From assembly GCA_964619265.1 (NCBI GenBank), contig CAZUCE010000006.1, positions 105,757-169,756 of the forward strand: DNA of 64,000 nt. Direction: 5' to 3'. A model generated the notes under the pieces. It was not told the DNA's origin, ran no database searches, and worked only from the letters and a program-made list of their open reading frames with translations. The translations under genes were made by a program, and so were the position numbers. This document shows positions 52,916 to 62,220 of the stretch, piece after piece (the stretch's first letter is position 1; each line of letters opens with the position of its first letter). Origin of the DNA: CAZUCE01 sp964619265. GTDB lineage: Bacteria > Planctomycetota > UBA1135 > GCA-002686595.

Positions 52916-55543
52916 GTGCGCACGGTCCCGAACACCGAGCGAACTTGCGGATTGTTGCTCGCGCTGACCTTCCTGGTAGCGTGGGGTGAGCCCGTTGAGG
53001 CCCTTTCGGCCCCTGCGTCCGCACCGCCAGTCCAGTCGGCAACTTCCCTCGGGCCCGCCCCGGCCCAGCAGCCGGAGTTGCTCCCCCTGGTCGTGGCTTT
53101 TGAAGTCCGCGGCAACAAGCGCTACCGAGCGGAACAACTGTTCGCTGTGCTTGGCCAGCGCATTGGCGCTCCTCTCGATATGGAGCTGATCGAGCGCGGC
53201 ATCACAGCCCTGTGGTCGGCCTATCGGGTTCGCGGCGACGTGTCCGTCGCTCAAGAGGACGACGGCTTGATCCTGCGGCTTGAAGTGGAGGAGTTGGCGC
53301 TCGACTTTGCGCCACGCTTCGTCGGGAACGAGCGGGTTTCCACAGAACGCCTGCTCGAGTGGGCTGGCCTAGAAGCCGACAGTGAGCTCTACTTGTTCCA
53401 GGCCCAGAGCATCGCGCGCCGCATCGAGGGTGAATATCGCAAGCGCGGCAATGCGTTCGTATCGGTGCGCGCGGTGGAGCGCGGGTTGGGCGAAGATGGG
53501 GAACTGCTCGCGGGCGGCGAGGGCTTCACGGAAGACGTGATCTTCGAGATTCAGGAAGGGCCGCGGGTGGCCGTCGAGGACGTGGTTGTGCACGGCAATC
53601 AGTCGCTGGAGGACAGTGGTTGGTGGTTGTGGCGCAAAGGCCTGCGGGCCGATGCGCGCCCCGCGCTGCGTGGACCGCGCTTTCTTGGCCTGTTTCGTAA
53701 GTACTTCGATCGGGATGTCCTCGATCGCGACATCGTGGCTTACTCGAATGCGTACCGCGACGCAGGGTATCTGGACGCCGTCGTACGTTTGTCAGACGTG
53801 GAGTTCAACCAAGCCAGGACTCGCGCCACGATTCACATCGAGGTGGACGAGGGGCCGCAGTACACCGTGTCGAGCGTGCGCGTCGAGGGCATTGGATTCG
53901 AGGCCGGGCCCGATGGACAGCTGCGGGGCGTGCCAGTCGAGCTGGTTGTTCCAGAACAAGAGCTGCTCGATGAGTTTCGCATGCAGCCGGGCGACCCCTA
54001 CCTAGCCGCGCTGATTGCGCTTGACGAGAACTTGCTGCGCCAGCGATTCGGCGAGCTGGGTTTTATCGAACACGAATCGATTCCCCGGGAGGAGCGCTTC
54101 AGTGTGCTCGAAACCGAGTTGATCTATGACTTGGACGAGCCCCAGGTCGAGGTGCGCTTTCGCGTGGCCCAAGGTGTGGTTCAGCGAATCCGGGAGGTGC
54201 GCTTCAGCGGAAACGCGCGGACCCGAGACTCGGTGCTGCGACGGGAGATTTCGGTGTTCCCTGGCGAGCCCGCGGACTTGGTCGAGATCGAGCGCTCCCT
54301 GGCGCGACTGCGCGGCACCGGTTACTTCTCGTCCCTGGGGCTTGACCCCAGCCATCCCGATCCGGTGTACCGCTTTGTGCCGACCGGCGAGCCGGGCTGG
54401 AAGGATCTTGAGTACGCGGTAGAGACCGGAGACTCCCTGCGCATCGACCTCGGAGTTCAGTACGGTTCCGACAACGGGTTCGCGGGTCAGCTCGGCTTCA
54501 CGTTCCAGAACTTCGACATCAGTCGCTGGCCCTCCTTGACCAATCCGTTCGAGGACATTTATCAGGGCCGCGCCTGGCGCGGTGCGGGCCAGACCCTCGA
54601 GGTTTCGGCTTCGCCGGGCACCGACTTCTCGCGCTACGCCGTGCGCTTCACCGAGCCGGATCTGTTTGGTGATTACCTCGAGCGCATCGGTCTGACCGTC
54701 GATCTGAACCGACGGCTGCGCGGGTTCCGGACCCACGGCGAGCGGCGCGACTCGGCCGGCTTCTCTTTGTTCCGCCAGCTCGACCCGGATACGGTGGCCT
54801 CGGTAGGTTTCGAGAACGTCGAAATCGAACTCGAGAACGTGTTCACCGGCGGCACAGCTTCGCTGCTCGATCCAGCTTCGGTTCCGGATTTGCTGCTGGC
54901 GCAGCCTGAGGAGTCCAACCTGTCTGGGATCGAAGCTCGCCTGCGTCGTACGAAGCTCGACAACCGGCTCGCTCCGCGCAAGGGCTCGACCTGGAACCTT
55001 GGCGGGACCTTCTACGGAGACTTTCTGGGGAGCGATTTCCAGTTCCTGCGCCTGGACGGCAACTTCGAACGCTACGGCTGGTTGTCGGATGACTCGAACG
55101 GCAACTATCGCCTCCGTGTGCAAACCGGCATCGGCCTGCCGATCGGCGACACCGACGATGTGCCCTACACCGAGCGCTACTTCCTCGGTGGATCGCGGAT
55201 CCTGCGCGGCTTCGACTTCCGCGGAATCGGCCCGTTCGAGCGAGGCTTCGCGGTCGGCGGCGAGACGATGCTGGCGAGCAGCCTAGAGGTTCTGTGGCCG
55301 CTGGCGAGTCAGTCGCGGATTGGCCAGGATCGTCCCACCGAGGTGTTCCGCTGGGGTGCTTTTGTCGACGCTGGTGTACTCGATCCGGACCCGTTCCAGA
55401 TTGATCCTTCGGAACTGCGACTTTCCGTGGGCTTCACTCTCCAAATGCGCATCCCCCTGCCTCTGGCGTTCAACTTTGGCTTCCCTGTGCTGGAAGAAGA
55501 GGGCGACGAGCGGCGGACCTTCAGCTTCTCGATTTCGAATTGA
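52916..55543 (+). CDS. bamA: BamA-like outer membrane protein assembly factor
   Basis: An 875-residue Omp85 protein that inserts beta-barrel proteins into the outer membrane. It starts at GTG 6 bases after dnaB, with a signal peptide ending near EPVEALSAPA. POTRA-type repeats start at FEVRGNKRYRAEQLFAVLGQ and recur to about residue 490 (VVHGNQSLEDS, VRFSGNARTRDSVLRR, EVDEGPQYTVSSVRVEG). The C-terminal surface-antigen barrel has the loop-6 motif YFLGGSRILRGFDFRGIGPF. The last residues FSFSISN do not end in the Phe typical of proteobacterial BamA. Confidence 0.93.
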   Translation: MRTVPNTERTCGLLLALTFLVAWGEPVEALSAPASAPPVQSATSLGPAPAQQPELLPLVVAFEVRGNKRYRAEQLFAVLGQRIGAPLDMELIERGITALWSAYRVRGDVSVAQEDDGLILRLEVEELALDFAPRFVGNERVSTERLLEWAGLEADSELYLFQAQSIARRIEGEYRKRGNAFVSVRAVERGLGEDGELLAGGEGFTEDVIFEIQEGPRVAVEDVVVHGNQSLEDSGWWLWRKGLRADARPALRGPRFLGLFRKYFDRDVLDRDIVAYSNAYRDAGYLDAVVRLSDVEFNQARTRATIHIEVDEGPQYTVSSVRVEGIGFEAGPDGQLRGVPVELVVPEQELLDEFRMQPGDPYLAALIALDENLLRQRFGELGFIEHESIPREERFSVLETELIYDLDEPQVEVRFRVAQGVVQRIREVRFSGNARTRDSVLRREISVFPGEPADLVEIERSLARLRGTGYFSSLGLDPSHPDPVYRFVPTGEPGWKDLEYAVETGDSLRIDLGVQYGSDNGFAGQLGFTFQNFDISRWPSLTNPFEDIYQGRAWRGAGQTLEVSASPGTDFSRYAVRFTEPDLFGDYLERIGLTVDLNRRLRGFRTHGERRDSAGFSLFRQLDPDTVASVGFENVEIELENVFTGGTASLLDPASVPDLLLAQPEESNLSGIEARLRRTKLDNRLAPRKGSTWNLGGTFYGDFLGSDFQFLRLDGNFERYGWLSDDSNGNYRLRVQTGIGLPIGDTDDVPYTERYFLGGSRILRGFDFRGIGPFERGFAVGGETMLASSLEVLWPLASQSRIGQDRPTEVFRWGAFVDAGVLDPDPFQIDPSELRLSVGFTLQMRIPLPLAFNFGFPVLEEEGDERRTFSFSISN

Positions 55544-55642
55544 GGGGCTGGGGCCTGGCTTCGCAGGCGCAAGCACACCTGAAGTCCAATCTGGACAGCG
55601 TTGCATCGCGTCCGAAACCGTCACAGAGACCTTCTGACCCGT

Positions 55643-56689
55643 ATGCCTTCCTTTTCCCTGACCGAAGTGGCCGAGCAGATTGGAGCCATCCTCGAAGGGG
55701 ATGGCTCGCTTCGGATCGCGGGTGTTTCGACGCTCGAAGACGCCGGCACCGAGCAACTGTCGTTCATTCTCGACGCCCGGTCGGCGCAGCTGGCGGAGTC
55801 CAGTGATGCCGGTGCGCTGGTCGTGGGGGAGTCCTTTCTTGCCAGCGAATGTGGCCCCGTGCTGTTGAGGCACGCCAACCCGAACTACGCCTTTGGCTTG
55901 GCAGCGGCTCTGTTCGCGCCTCCCGCACCGAGCTATGCGCCCGGGGTGCATCCCACGGCGGTGGTGGACCCGAACGCGAAGGTCCACGTGGATGCGCACA
56001 TCGGTCCCCTGTGCACGGTGGCCGCTGGCGCCGAGGTCGGAGCCGGCGCGGTGCTGGTCACCCACGTGGCGGTCGGCCAGGGCGCGAGCGTCGGCGAACG
56101 TTCCGTCCTGAATTCCCACGTGGTTGTCTACTACCACTGCGCGATCGGGTCCGACTGCATCCTGCATTCGGGGGTTGTGGTGGGGAGCGATGGCTTCGGT
56201 TTCGACCCCGGGCCGCAGGGTTGGATGAAGATCCCCCAGGTAGGCATCACGGTCATCGAAGACGGCGTGGAGATCGGCTCGAATTCGACCGTCGACCGGG
56301 CGCGCTTCGGCGTGACCCGGGTCGGACAGGGGGCCAAGGTCGACAACCTGGTCCTGATCTCCCACAACAGCCAAGTCGGGGCCGGAAGCGTGTTGTGCGG
56401 ACAGGCCGGGATGGCTGGCTCCGCGATCCTGGAGCCGGGCGTGGTTCTAGGCGCTCAGAGCGGCGTGGGAGGCCACATCCGAATCTCCACAGGGGTCCGT
56501 CTGGGCGCCCGGGGGGGAGCGATTGCCTCCTTGAGCGAGCCGGGGGACTACCTGGGCATGCCCGCCCGGCGGGCCAGCACCGCTCGGCGCGAGTGGATCT
56601 TGCCCGGAGTCGTCGAACGTCTGCGCTCGCGTCTGGCGCGGCTCGAACGTCGGGTGGCACAATCCTTCTCCGAGGAAGATTCCGAATGA
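55643..56689 (+). CDS. lpxD: UDP-3-O-acylglucosamine N-acyltransferase LpxD
   Basis: A 348-residue acyltransferase of lipid A synthesis. The N-terminal uridine-binding domain is FSLTEVAEQIGAILEGDG to about 100; the left-handed beta helix includes VHPTAVVDPNAKVHVDAHIG, VVVGSDGFGF, NSTVDRARFGVTRVGQGAK and VDNLVLISHNSQVGAGS with the catalytic His241. The start is the ATG before PSFSLTE. Its stop overlaps the lpxC-fabZ ATG (ATGA). Confidence 0.95.
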   Translation: MPSFSLTEVAEQIGAILEGDGSLRIAGVSTLEDAGTEQLSFILDARSAQLAESSDAGALVVGESFLASECGPVLLRHANPNYAFGLAAALFAPPAPSYAPGVHPTAVVDPNAKVHVDAHIGPLCTVAAGAEVGAGAVLVTHVAVGQGASVGERSVLNSHVVVYYHCAIGSDCILHSGVVVGSDGFGFDPGPQGWMKIPQVGITVIEDGVEIGSNSTVDRARFGVTRVGQGAKVDNLVLISHNSQVGAGSVLCGQAGMAGSAILEPGVVLGAQSGVGGHIRISTGVRLGARGGAIASLSEPGDYLGMPARRASTARREWILPGVVERLRSRLARLERRVAQSFSEEDSE

Positions 56690-57975
56690 GGCCCCAGACC
56701 ACCCTTCGCACCGCCGTCGAGTTCTCCGGACCTGGACTGCACTCCGGCCAGGAGATCCGTGCCCGCGCCCTGCCAGCTCCGGTGGGAACCGGCGTGGAGT
56801 TCCGGCGCACGGATGTCGTCGATGCCGCGCCGATCCCAGCCAATATCCGGTTTCGCAGCGCCAAGGACCGCCGCACCAGGCTTCAGCGCGGTCAGGTCGA
56901 GGTCGACACGGTCGAGCATTTGCTGGCTGCGTGCTCGGGGCTCGGACTCGACAACCTTTCGGTCGAGCTCTCCGGACCCGAGCTACCCGGAATGGACGGC
57001 AGCTCGCAGCCCTATGTGGAGCTCTTCAAAAACGCAGGCTTGGTCGAGCAGCGTGGTACCGCCCGCAGGTTTCAGCTCGATCGGCCCGTGTTCGTCCGCG
57101 AGGGCGAAGCGACGCTGGTTGCGTTGCCGCTCGATCGCCCCGGGCTGCGATTGCAGTACATCGCCAGTTTCGACGAGCCCGGCGTCCAGGCGGGTTCCTT
57201 CCAGGTCGATGTGACGCCCGAGTCGTTCGAGGAACAGATCGCGTCGGCGCGGACGTTTTGCCTCGCCTCCGAAGTTGAGGCGCTTCAAAAGGCCGGCCTC
57301 GGCAAGGGAGCCACCCGCGAGAACACCGTCGTGCTAGGCGATTCCGAGACCGCAATGCGGATGCCGGACGAGCCGGTCCGGCACAAGTTGCTCGACCTGA
57401 TCGGTGACTTGCATTTGCTCGGAGCGGAGCTGAACGCCCAGGTCATCGCGACGCGTTCGGGCCACGCACTGAATGCCGAGCTCGTGCGTCAGCTCCAGGA
57501 CCGCATGCAGGTGCTAGAGACCGGCGGCCTGGCTCACCGCGAATCTGGCATGGACGTGCGCGAAGTCATGCGGATGCTCCCGCATCGCTATCCGTTCCTG
57601 TTGATCGACCGAGTGCTGGAAGTGGATGGCTACAGCCGCGCCGTCGCAATCAAGAACGTCACGATCAACGAGCCGTTCTTCCAGGGCCACTTTCCTCAGG
57701 CGCCGATCATGCCCGGCGTGCTCCAACTTGAGGCGATGGCCCAGCTGGCCGGGGTTGTGATCCTGCGGAAGATGGAGAACACCGGGAAGCTGGCTGTCCT
57801 GTGGGCCATCGACAAGGTCAAGCTTCGCGGTCAGGTGACCCCCGGTGATCAGATCCGCATCGAAGTTGAGACGATCCGCATGAAGGAAGGCCTGGGGCAG
57901 ATCCGCGGGACCTGCAGCGTGGCCGGCAAGCCGGTCTCCGAGGCTGTCTTGACGTTCACGATGGTCGATGCGTGA
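56686..57975 (+). CDS. lpxC: LpxC-FabZ fusion (deacetylase / 3-hydroxyacyl-ACP dehydratase)
   Basis: A 429-residue bifunctional protein. Residues 1-280 are LpxC, the zinc deacetylase committing UDP-GlcNAc to lipid A: FSGPGLHSGQE, VDTVEHLLAACSGLGLDN with zinc ligand His78, and VRHKLLDLIGDLHLLG with His233 and Asp237. After a short linker residues about 290-429 are FabZ: LPHRYPFLLIDRVLEVDG with His300, FFQGHFPQAPIMPGVLQLEA with Glu349, and VLWAIDKVKLRGQVTPGD. Such fusions are known from Bacteroidetes and some planctomycetes. It overlaps lpxD by 4 bases. Confidence 0.96.
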   Translation: MRPQTTLRTAVEFSGPGLHSGQEIRARALPAPVGTGVEFRRTDVVDAAPIPANIRFRSAKDRRTRLQRGQVEVDTVEHLLAACSGLGLDNLSVELSGPELPGMDGSSQPYVELFKNAGLVEQRGTARRFQLDRPVFVREGEATLVALPLDRPGLRLQYIASFDEPGVQAGSFQVDVTPESFEEQIASARTFCLASEVEALQKAGLGKGATRENTVVLGDSETAMRMPDEPVRHKLLDLIGDLHLLGAELNAQVIATRSGHALNAELVRQLQDRMQVLETGGLAHRESGMDVREVMRMLPHRYPFLLIDRVLEVDGYSRAVAIKNVTINEPFFQGHFPQAPIMPGVLQLEAMAQLAGVVILRKMENTGKLAVLWAIDKVKLRGQVTPGDQIRIEVETIRMKEGLGQIRGTCSVAGKPVSEAVLTFTMVDA

Positions 57976-58086
57976 AGAGCCTGTTCCACAAGATCTTGGC
58001 CGCCCGATCCAGCGTCTGAACTCCGCCTCGGAACTGCGCAGCATCGCCCCTGGAGTCACCCGGCCGCCTCTTGCCGGGACAGATCC

Positions 58087-58119
58087 CAGCCACATCCCCA
58101 CCGGCTGTGCATTTTTTTT
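58087..58119 (+). terminator. weak terminator between lpxC-fabZ and lpxA
   Basis: 5-bp stem CAGCC/GGCTG (58087-58091 with 58103-58107) followed after TGCA by eight T. The short stem makes it a weak candidate, but the T-run is the longest in this area. It lies 112 bases past the lpxC-fabZ stop. Confidence 0.4.
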
Positions 58120-58252
58120 ACAGGCCCCGGCCGACTGGGGGCGCTCCCAGGCCCTTCCGGCCCAAGGGATCTCCCTGAGCCGACTTCCTCCCGTTCCGCC
58201 CGCTCCTCCGATCGTCTAACCTCTCGGGCCAACCAGCCGTCGTTTCCAGCCC

Positions 58253-59230
58253 ATGACCACCTACGTTCACGAGACCGCCATTCTTGGCCAAGGCGTCGAG
58301 CTTGGGGCTGACGTGGTCGTCGGACCCCACTGCGTCATTGGCGAGGGAACGCGCATCGGCGATGGAACCGAGATCGGACCTCAGGCCACCATCGGCGGCG
58401 GAGTCTCGATCGGATCGGCCAACCGGATCGGGCCCAAGATTCACATCTCTGGGCTGACCCGGATCGGCGATGAGAACAAGATTTTTGGCCAAGCCAGCCT
58501 GGGCACCGAGCCCCAGGACCTGTCCTACGAGGGCGAGCCGACTTGGCTGGAGATGGGCGACCGCAATACGGTGCGTGAGTTCGTCACGATCAACCGCGGA
58601 ACGGTCAAAGGTGGCGGCGTGACCAGCATTGGCAGCGACTGCTTGCTGATGGCCTGCTGTCACGTAGCCCACGACTGCGAGGTGGCCGATCGGGTCATCA
58701 TGGGCAACAACGTGCTGCTGGCTGGCCACGTGGTGGTCGAGAGCCGCGCGAACATCGGCGGCGGCGCGGTGGCCCAGCAGTTTGTCACCGTCGGGACGTT
58801 GGCCTACGTGGGCGGCGTCACGCGCATGCCCCAGGACGTACCGCCCTACATGATCCTGGAAGGCAATCGCCCGCGCGTTCGCGGTGCCAACGTTGTCGGT
58901 TTGAAACGCGCTGATTCGAGCTCGCAGGCGATCGAGGCTCTCAAGGATGCGTACAAGTCGCTGTTCAGGCCAAAGGAGCAGACCGAGTCAAAGCAGACAA
59001 TCTTCGAGCGCCTGATGCGCGATCACAAAGGGGTGCCGGAGCTGACTCACTTGATCGACTTCATGCGCCGCACCGGGCTCGGTCAGAAAGGTCGCTACCG
59101 AGAGACCCTGCGCGAGGAGTTCGGTCGTCAAGGGAAAGAGCGCATGGATCGCGAGCGACGGGAGCGCGACGACCAGGAGCCACTAGCTCCCTGGCCTCGG
59201 CGCCAAGGAGCGGAAGCCGCTCGAACTTGA
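58253..59230 (+). CDS. lpxA: UDP-N-acetylglucosamine acyltransferase LpxA
   Basis: A 325-residue beta-helix acyltransferase that starts lipid A synthesis by moving an acyl chain from ACP to UDP-GlcNAc. Seen: VHETAILGQGVELGADVVVG, LGTEPQDLSYEGEPTWLEMG, NTVREFVTINRGTVKGGGVT, LMACCHVAHDCEVADRVIMG with the catalytic His140, and LEGNRPRVRGANVVGLKRAD, the LpxA end block. The last about 40 residues are a charged, Arg-rich extension. It starts 277 bases after lpxC-fabZ and may have its own promoter. Confidence 0.95.
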   Translation: MTTYVHETAILGQGVELGADVVVGPHCVIGEGTRIGDGTEIGPQATIGGGVSIGSANRIGPKIHISGLTRIGDENKIFGQASLGTEPQDLSYEGEPTWLEMGDRNTVREFVTINRGTVKGGGVTSIGSDCLLMACCHVAHDCEVADRVIMGNNVLLAGHVVVESRANIGGGAVAQQFVTVGTLAYVGGVTRMPQDVPPYMILEGNRPRVRGANVVGLKRADSSSQAIEALKDAYKSLFRPKEQTESKQTIFERLMRDHKGVPELTHLIDFMRRTGLGQKGRYRETLREEFGRQGKERMDRERRERDDQEPLAPWPRRQGAEAART

Positions 59231-59322
59231 CCTGAACGGGGCCTTCCCTCCCCAAAACCAATCGTCCCACCCGCCTGGCGACGTCCGGATGCCGGGGGAG
59301 AGTTTCGCCTTTTACTTGAGTC

Positions 59323-60333
59323 ATGAGCATCGAACGCGTCCCCGTGGCGGTGATCGGCACCGGCCACTTGGGCCGGATCCACGCGAAGATCTACACCGAG
59401 TCAGAGCGAGCCGAGCTGGTCGCTGTCTGCGATCGAGACGCGGATCGCGCAAAACAGGTGGCCGAGGAATTCGGCGTCCAATGGGTAAGCGATCCGCTCG
59501 AGGTGGCCGATCGGGTCCGGGCCTTTAGCGTGGCGGTCTCGACGTCGGCTCACGCGGAAGTGGCCGTGCCGTTGCTCGAGCGAGGTTTTGCTTGCCTGGT
59601 TGAGAAGCCGCTCGCTGCGAGCTTGGCGGAGGCCGATCGCATCGTCGAGGCGGCCGAGAAAAGCGGCGCCCTTCTAGCCGTCGGTCATGTGGAGCGCTTT
59701 CAACCTGGCCTGCGACGGGTGCGTGAGTTGGAGATCTCGCCGCGCTTCATCGAGTGCCACCGATTGACTGCGTTTAGCTTTCGAAGCATGGATGTAGGGG
59801 TCATCCACGACTTGATGATTCACGACTTGGATTTGATCCTCGACTTGATTGGATCCGAGGTAACCAGCTTCGACGCAGTGGGGGGCAAGATCCTGACCGA
59901 CTACGAAGACATGGCGTCTGTTCGGCTTGTGTTTGCGAACGGTGCGCGCGCCAGCGTCACGGCGAACCGCGTTTCGCTTTCGCCAATGCGCCGGTTTCGG
60001 ATGTTCTCGCCCGAGAGCTACGTGAGCTTGGATTTCCAGAAAAATTACGCGCTGATCGCTCGCAAGGGGCCGTGCTGGGAGGAAGAGCGTCCGCGCCTTG
60101 CGGAGCTCGGCTCGGCAGGAATGGAGGAGGTCGGCGACGTTTTCAAGCAAGGGCTGTTCAGCATCGAAGAACCGGAGCTGCTCGGCGAGCAACGTCCGCT
60201 TCAGGCGCAGCTCGATGCCTTCCTGAAGTGTGTGGCGACCGGCGAGCGTCCGGAGGTCGGCGGCCCCGAAGGGCGTCGCGCGCTCGCGCTGGCTGACCGA
60301 ATCGTCGAGGCCATTTCTCGCCAGGACTGGTAG
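59323..60333 (+). CDS. Gfo/Idh/MocA family oxidoreductase
   Basis: A 336-residue NAD(P)-dependent dehydrogenase. The Rossmann domain begins VAVIGTGHLGRIHAKIYTES, followed by CLVEKPLAASLAEADRIVEA with the EKP motif and AVGHVERFQPGLRRVREL; the C-terminal domain is a typical substrate-binding half with GVIHDLMIHDLDLILDLIGS. Next to lpxA it could act like GnnA, which oxidises UDP-GlcNAc for 3-amino lipid A; this is inference from position, and an inositol- or sugar-dehydrogenase role is the alternative. Confidence 0.85.
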   Translation: MSIERVPVAVIGTGHLGRIHAKIYTESERAELVAVCDRDADRAKQVAEEFGVQWVSDPLEVADRVRAFSVAVSTSAHAEVAVPLLERGFACLVEKPLAASLAEADRIVEAAEKSGALLAVGHVERFQPGLRRVRELEISPRFIECHRLTAFSFRSMDVGVIHDLMIHDLDLILDLIGSEVTSFDAVGGKILTDYEDMASVRLVFANGARASVTANRVSLSPMRRFRMFSPESYVSLDFQKNYALIARKGPCWEEERPRLAELGSAGMEEVGDVFKQGLFSIEEPELLGEQRPLQAQLDAFLKCVATGERPEVGGPEGRRALALADRIVEAISRQDW

Positions 60334-60828
60334 GGGCTGGCAGGCCTCCGGGCTCCGCGCCGCGGAGGGACTGGATCCGGAGAAAGAACAGCCCTTGTGG
60401 ATAAGTTCCGGGATCCGGGCGGACGGGCCTCTACAAGGCTCGAAGAGGGGCCGGGGCGGTCGCCTCGGGCGAACCACAGGGAACGCGAGGTTCAGGTTCA
60501 TCGCATCGGTGCGGACAGGGTTCTAGAATGGACGTGGAAGTTCCCTGGCCGGTCTCGTGCCTCGGCGATAAGCCCTCGTTCCTAATGAGACCCCTATGGG
60601 CCACCTTCAGTGTGAGCGGCGATCCCGCAAGCACGTTTGGCCCACCTGAACCTTGAGGTTCAGGGCCCATCAACCCGACACGGACCGGCTGGGCCTTCCT
60701 CTTTCAGCGCGCGCGAATCTTGTCCGCGGGCCTGCGTTCAAGCCCTCTTCTGCGATCCACAGCCGGCCGCCGACCTTGCGCGGACACCACCCGGCGCCCC
60801 CCGAATCCCGGCCATCGCCGGCTCATCG
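60334..60828. other. intergenic region with a DnaA-box match and a small hairpin
   Basis: About 495 bases without a convincing gene. It holds TGTGGATAA (60396-60404), a perfect match to the DnaA box TTATCCACA on the minus strand, a palindromic TTCTAGAA at 60521-60528, and an 8-bp hairpin CCTGAACC/GGTTCAGG (60645-60652 with 60657-60664). One DnaA box is expected about once in two such windows by chance. Confidence 0.35.
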
Positions 60829-62220
60829 ATGAAGCAACTGGTCGTCCTGGCGCTCTGCGCCGCCGTAGTCTGGACCTTTCTCAAGCTCTTCCCCAGCAAC
60901 GGAGACGAGGTCGTGAACGCTGCTGGCGGGGGTGGCTTCGAACAGTCCTACGGGGATCAGGGCGAGGCGGGTGGGGTCGTCCAAGGGGACCCACAGCAGC
61001 AGACCGGTCCAGCGCAGAGGGGCTCGACGGCCGACTCCGGTGAACCGGACGGCTTGGGCAGCGGCCTGTTCGCTCCAAGGGAAGGTGAGTCCGCCGGCAA
61101 CAACCCGTTCGGATTCAAGCCCTCCGAGAGCGCGGCTTCGCGCCTCGAGCCCCTGCGGGTGAGGCTGACGGAGTCGTTGATCTACGACCGAAACGATCGG
61201 GCGCGCACCGATGCGCGCAATGGTCGCGCGAGCCTCCCGGAGGGAGTCGGGGAGACGGTGATGGCCTTCGTCGATGCTCTGGAGGGCCGTTCGGATGCTG
61301 CGCGCAAGCAGGCAGGCGAGCTCGATGCGGCGGGCCTGCTTTCAGATCCTTCCCGTGAAATCCTGCTGGCGGCTCTTGGACAGGGAGAGCTCCCGAGCCC
61401 CGCTTTGGAGGCGCTGGGTGACTTGACGGCCGAGGAATTTGGGATGCAAATCGCCCTCTGGCGCGAAGCTGCGCGGTTGGCCGAGCAGCAGGGCCAGTAC
61501 CGCGACGCCGCTTCGTATTGGACGCGAGTTTTCCGTGGAGTTCTGGACTCGGAGATCAGTTTCGAGCCGAAGACCTTCGAGGCTTGGATGGAGGAGCTCC
61601 GCCGAGTGCAGGCCAGCCACCGCTGGAATCCAAACGGGGATTGGCCGGGCTTCGAGCTGACCGTGCAGGCCGGCGAGAGCTTGATCGCGATTCGAAAGCG
61701 CGCCCTAGCTGAGCGCGAGGGCTTGGTGCTCTGCACGGGTTTGATCGAGCATGCGAACAATCGCAAGAGCTCGATTGTTCACGAGGGCGAGAAATTGCGG
61801 ATCCCGACCGACCCGGTGCACGTGCTGGTGGATCTGCGGGGCCGCTGGCTGCTCTACATGCACGGTGACGAGGTCGTCGACGGCTGGCAGGTTGGCATTG
61901 GTCGACCGGGCGAGGAGACCATCACCGGTCAGTTCTGGGTCGGAAACAAGCAGAAGGATCCGACTCACTTTGCACGTGGAAAGGAGCCCGTTCCGTTCGG
62001 CACGAAGGCCAATCCTCTCGGGACTCGCTGGATGGGCTGGCGGATGTCCCCCGAGGCTAAAGACAGTTCCTACGGCTTCCACGGTACCTGGGAAGAACAC
62101 AGCATCGGTGCGGCTCTCGGGGAGGGCTGCATTCGGATGGTGAACGATCGCGTTGAGTTCCTCTTCGAAGTGCTCCCGCAGCAAGCGCAGCTGGAAGTCC
62201 GCGAAGGCACCCTTCAGTAG
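60829..62220 (+). CDS. LysM and L,D-transpeptidase protein
   Basis: A 463-residue envelope enzyme. MKQLVVLALCAAVVWTFLKL is a signal or anchor, then about 60 residues of Gly/Ser/Gln-rich linker. A middle helical region (SRLEPLRVRLTESL to MEELRRVQASH) is followed by a LysM motif (FELTVQAGESLIAIRKRA, IVHEGEKLRIPTDP) and an L,D-transpeptidase (YkuD) domain: LYMHGDEVVDGWQVGIGRPG, YGFHGTWEEHSIG and EGCIRMVNDRVEFLFEVL with catalytic Cys434. It makes 3-3 cross-links or anchors proteins to peptidoglycan, consistent with a peptidoglycan-bearing planctomycete. Confidence 0.92.
   Translation: MKQLVVLALCAAVVWTFLKLFPSNGDEVVNAAGGGGFEQSYGDQGEAGGVVQGDPQQQTGPAQRGSTADSGEPDGLGSGLFAPREGESAGNNPFGFKPSESAASRLEPLRVRLTESLIYDRNDRARTDARNGRASLPEGVGETVMAFVDALEGRSDAARKQAGELDAAGLLSDPSREILLAALGQGELPSPALEALGDLTAEEFGMQIALWREAARLAEQQGQYRDAASYWTRVFRGVLDSEISFEPKTFEAWMEELRRVQASHRWNPNGDWPGFELTVQAGESLIAIRKRALAEREGLVLCTGLIEHANNRKSSIVHEGEKLRIPTDPVHVLVDLRGRWLLYMHGDEVVDGWQVGIGRPGEETITGQFWVGNKQKDPTHFARGKEPVPFGTKANPLGTRWMGWRMSPEAKDSSYGFHGTWEEHSIGAALGEGCIRMVNDRVEFLFEVLPQQAQLEVREGTLQ

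Noticed and set aside
57976..58252. A short gene between lpxC-fabZ and lpxA
   Set aside because: The only frames are Pro/Ala-rich with no motif; a T-run and a weak hairpin explain part of the gap.
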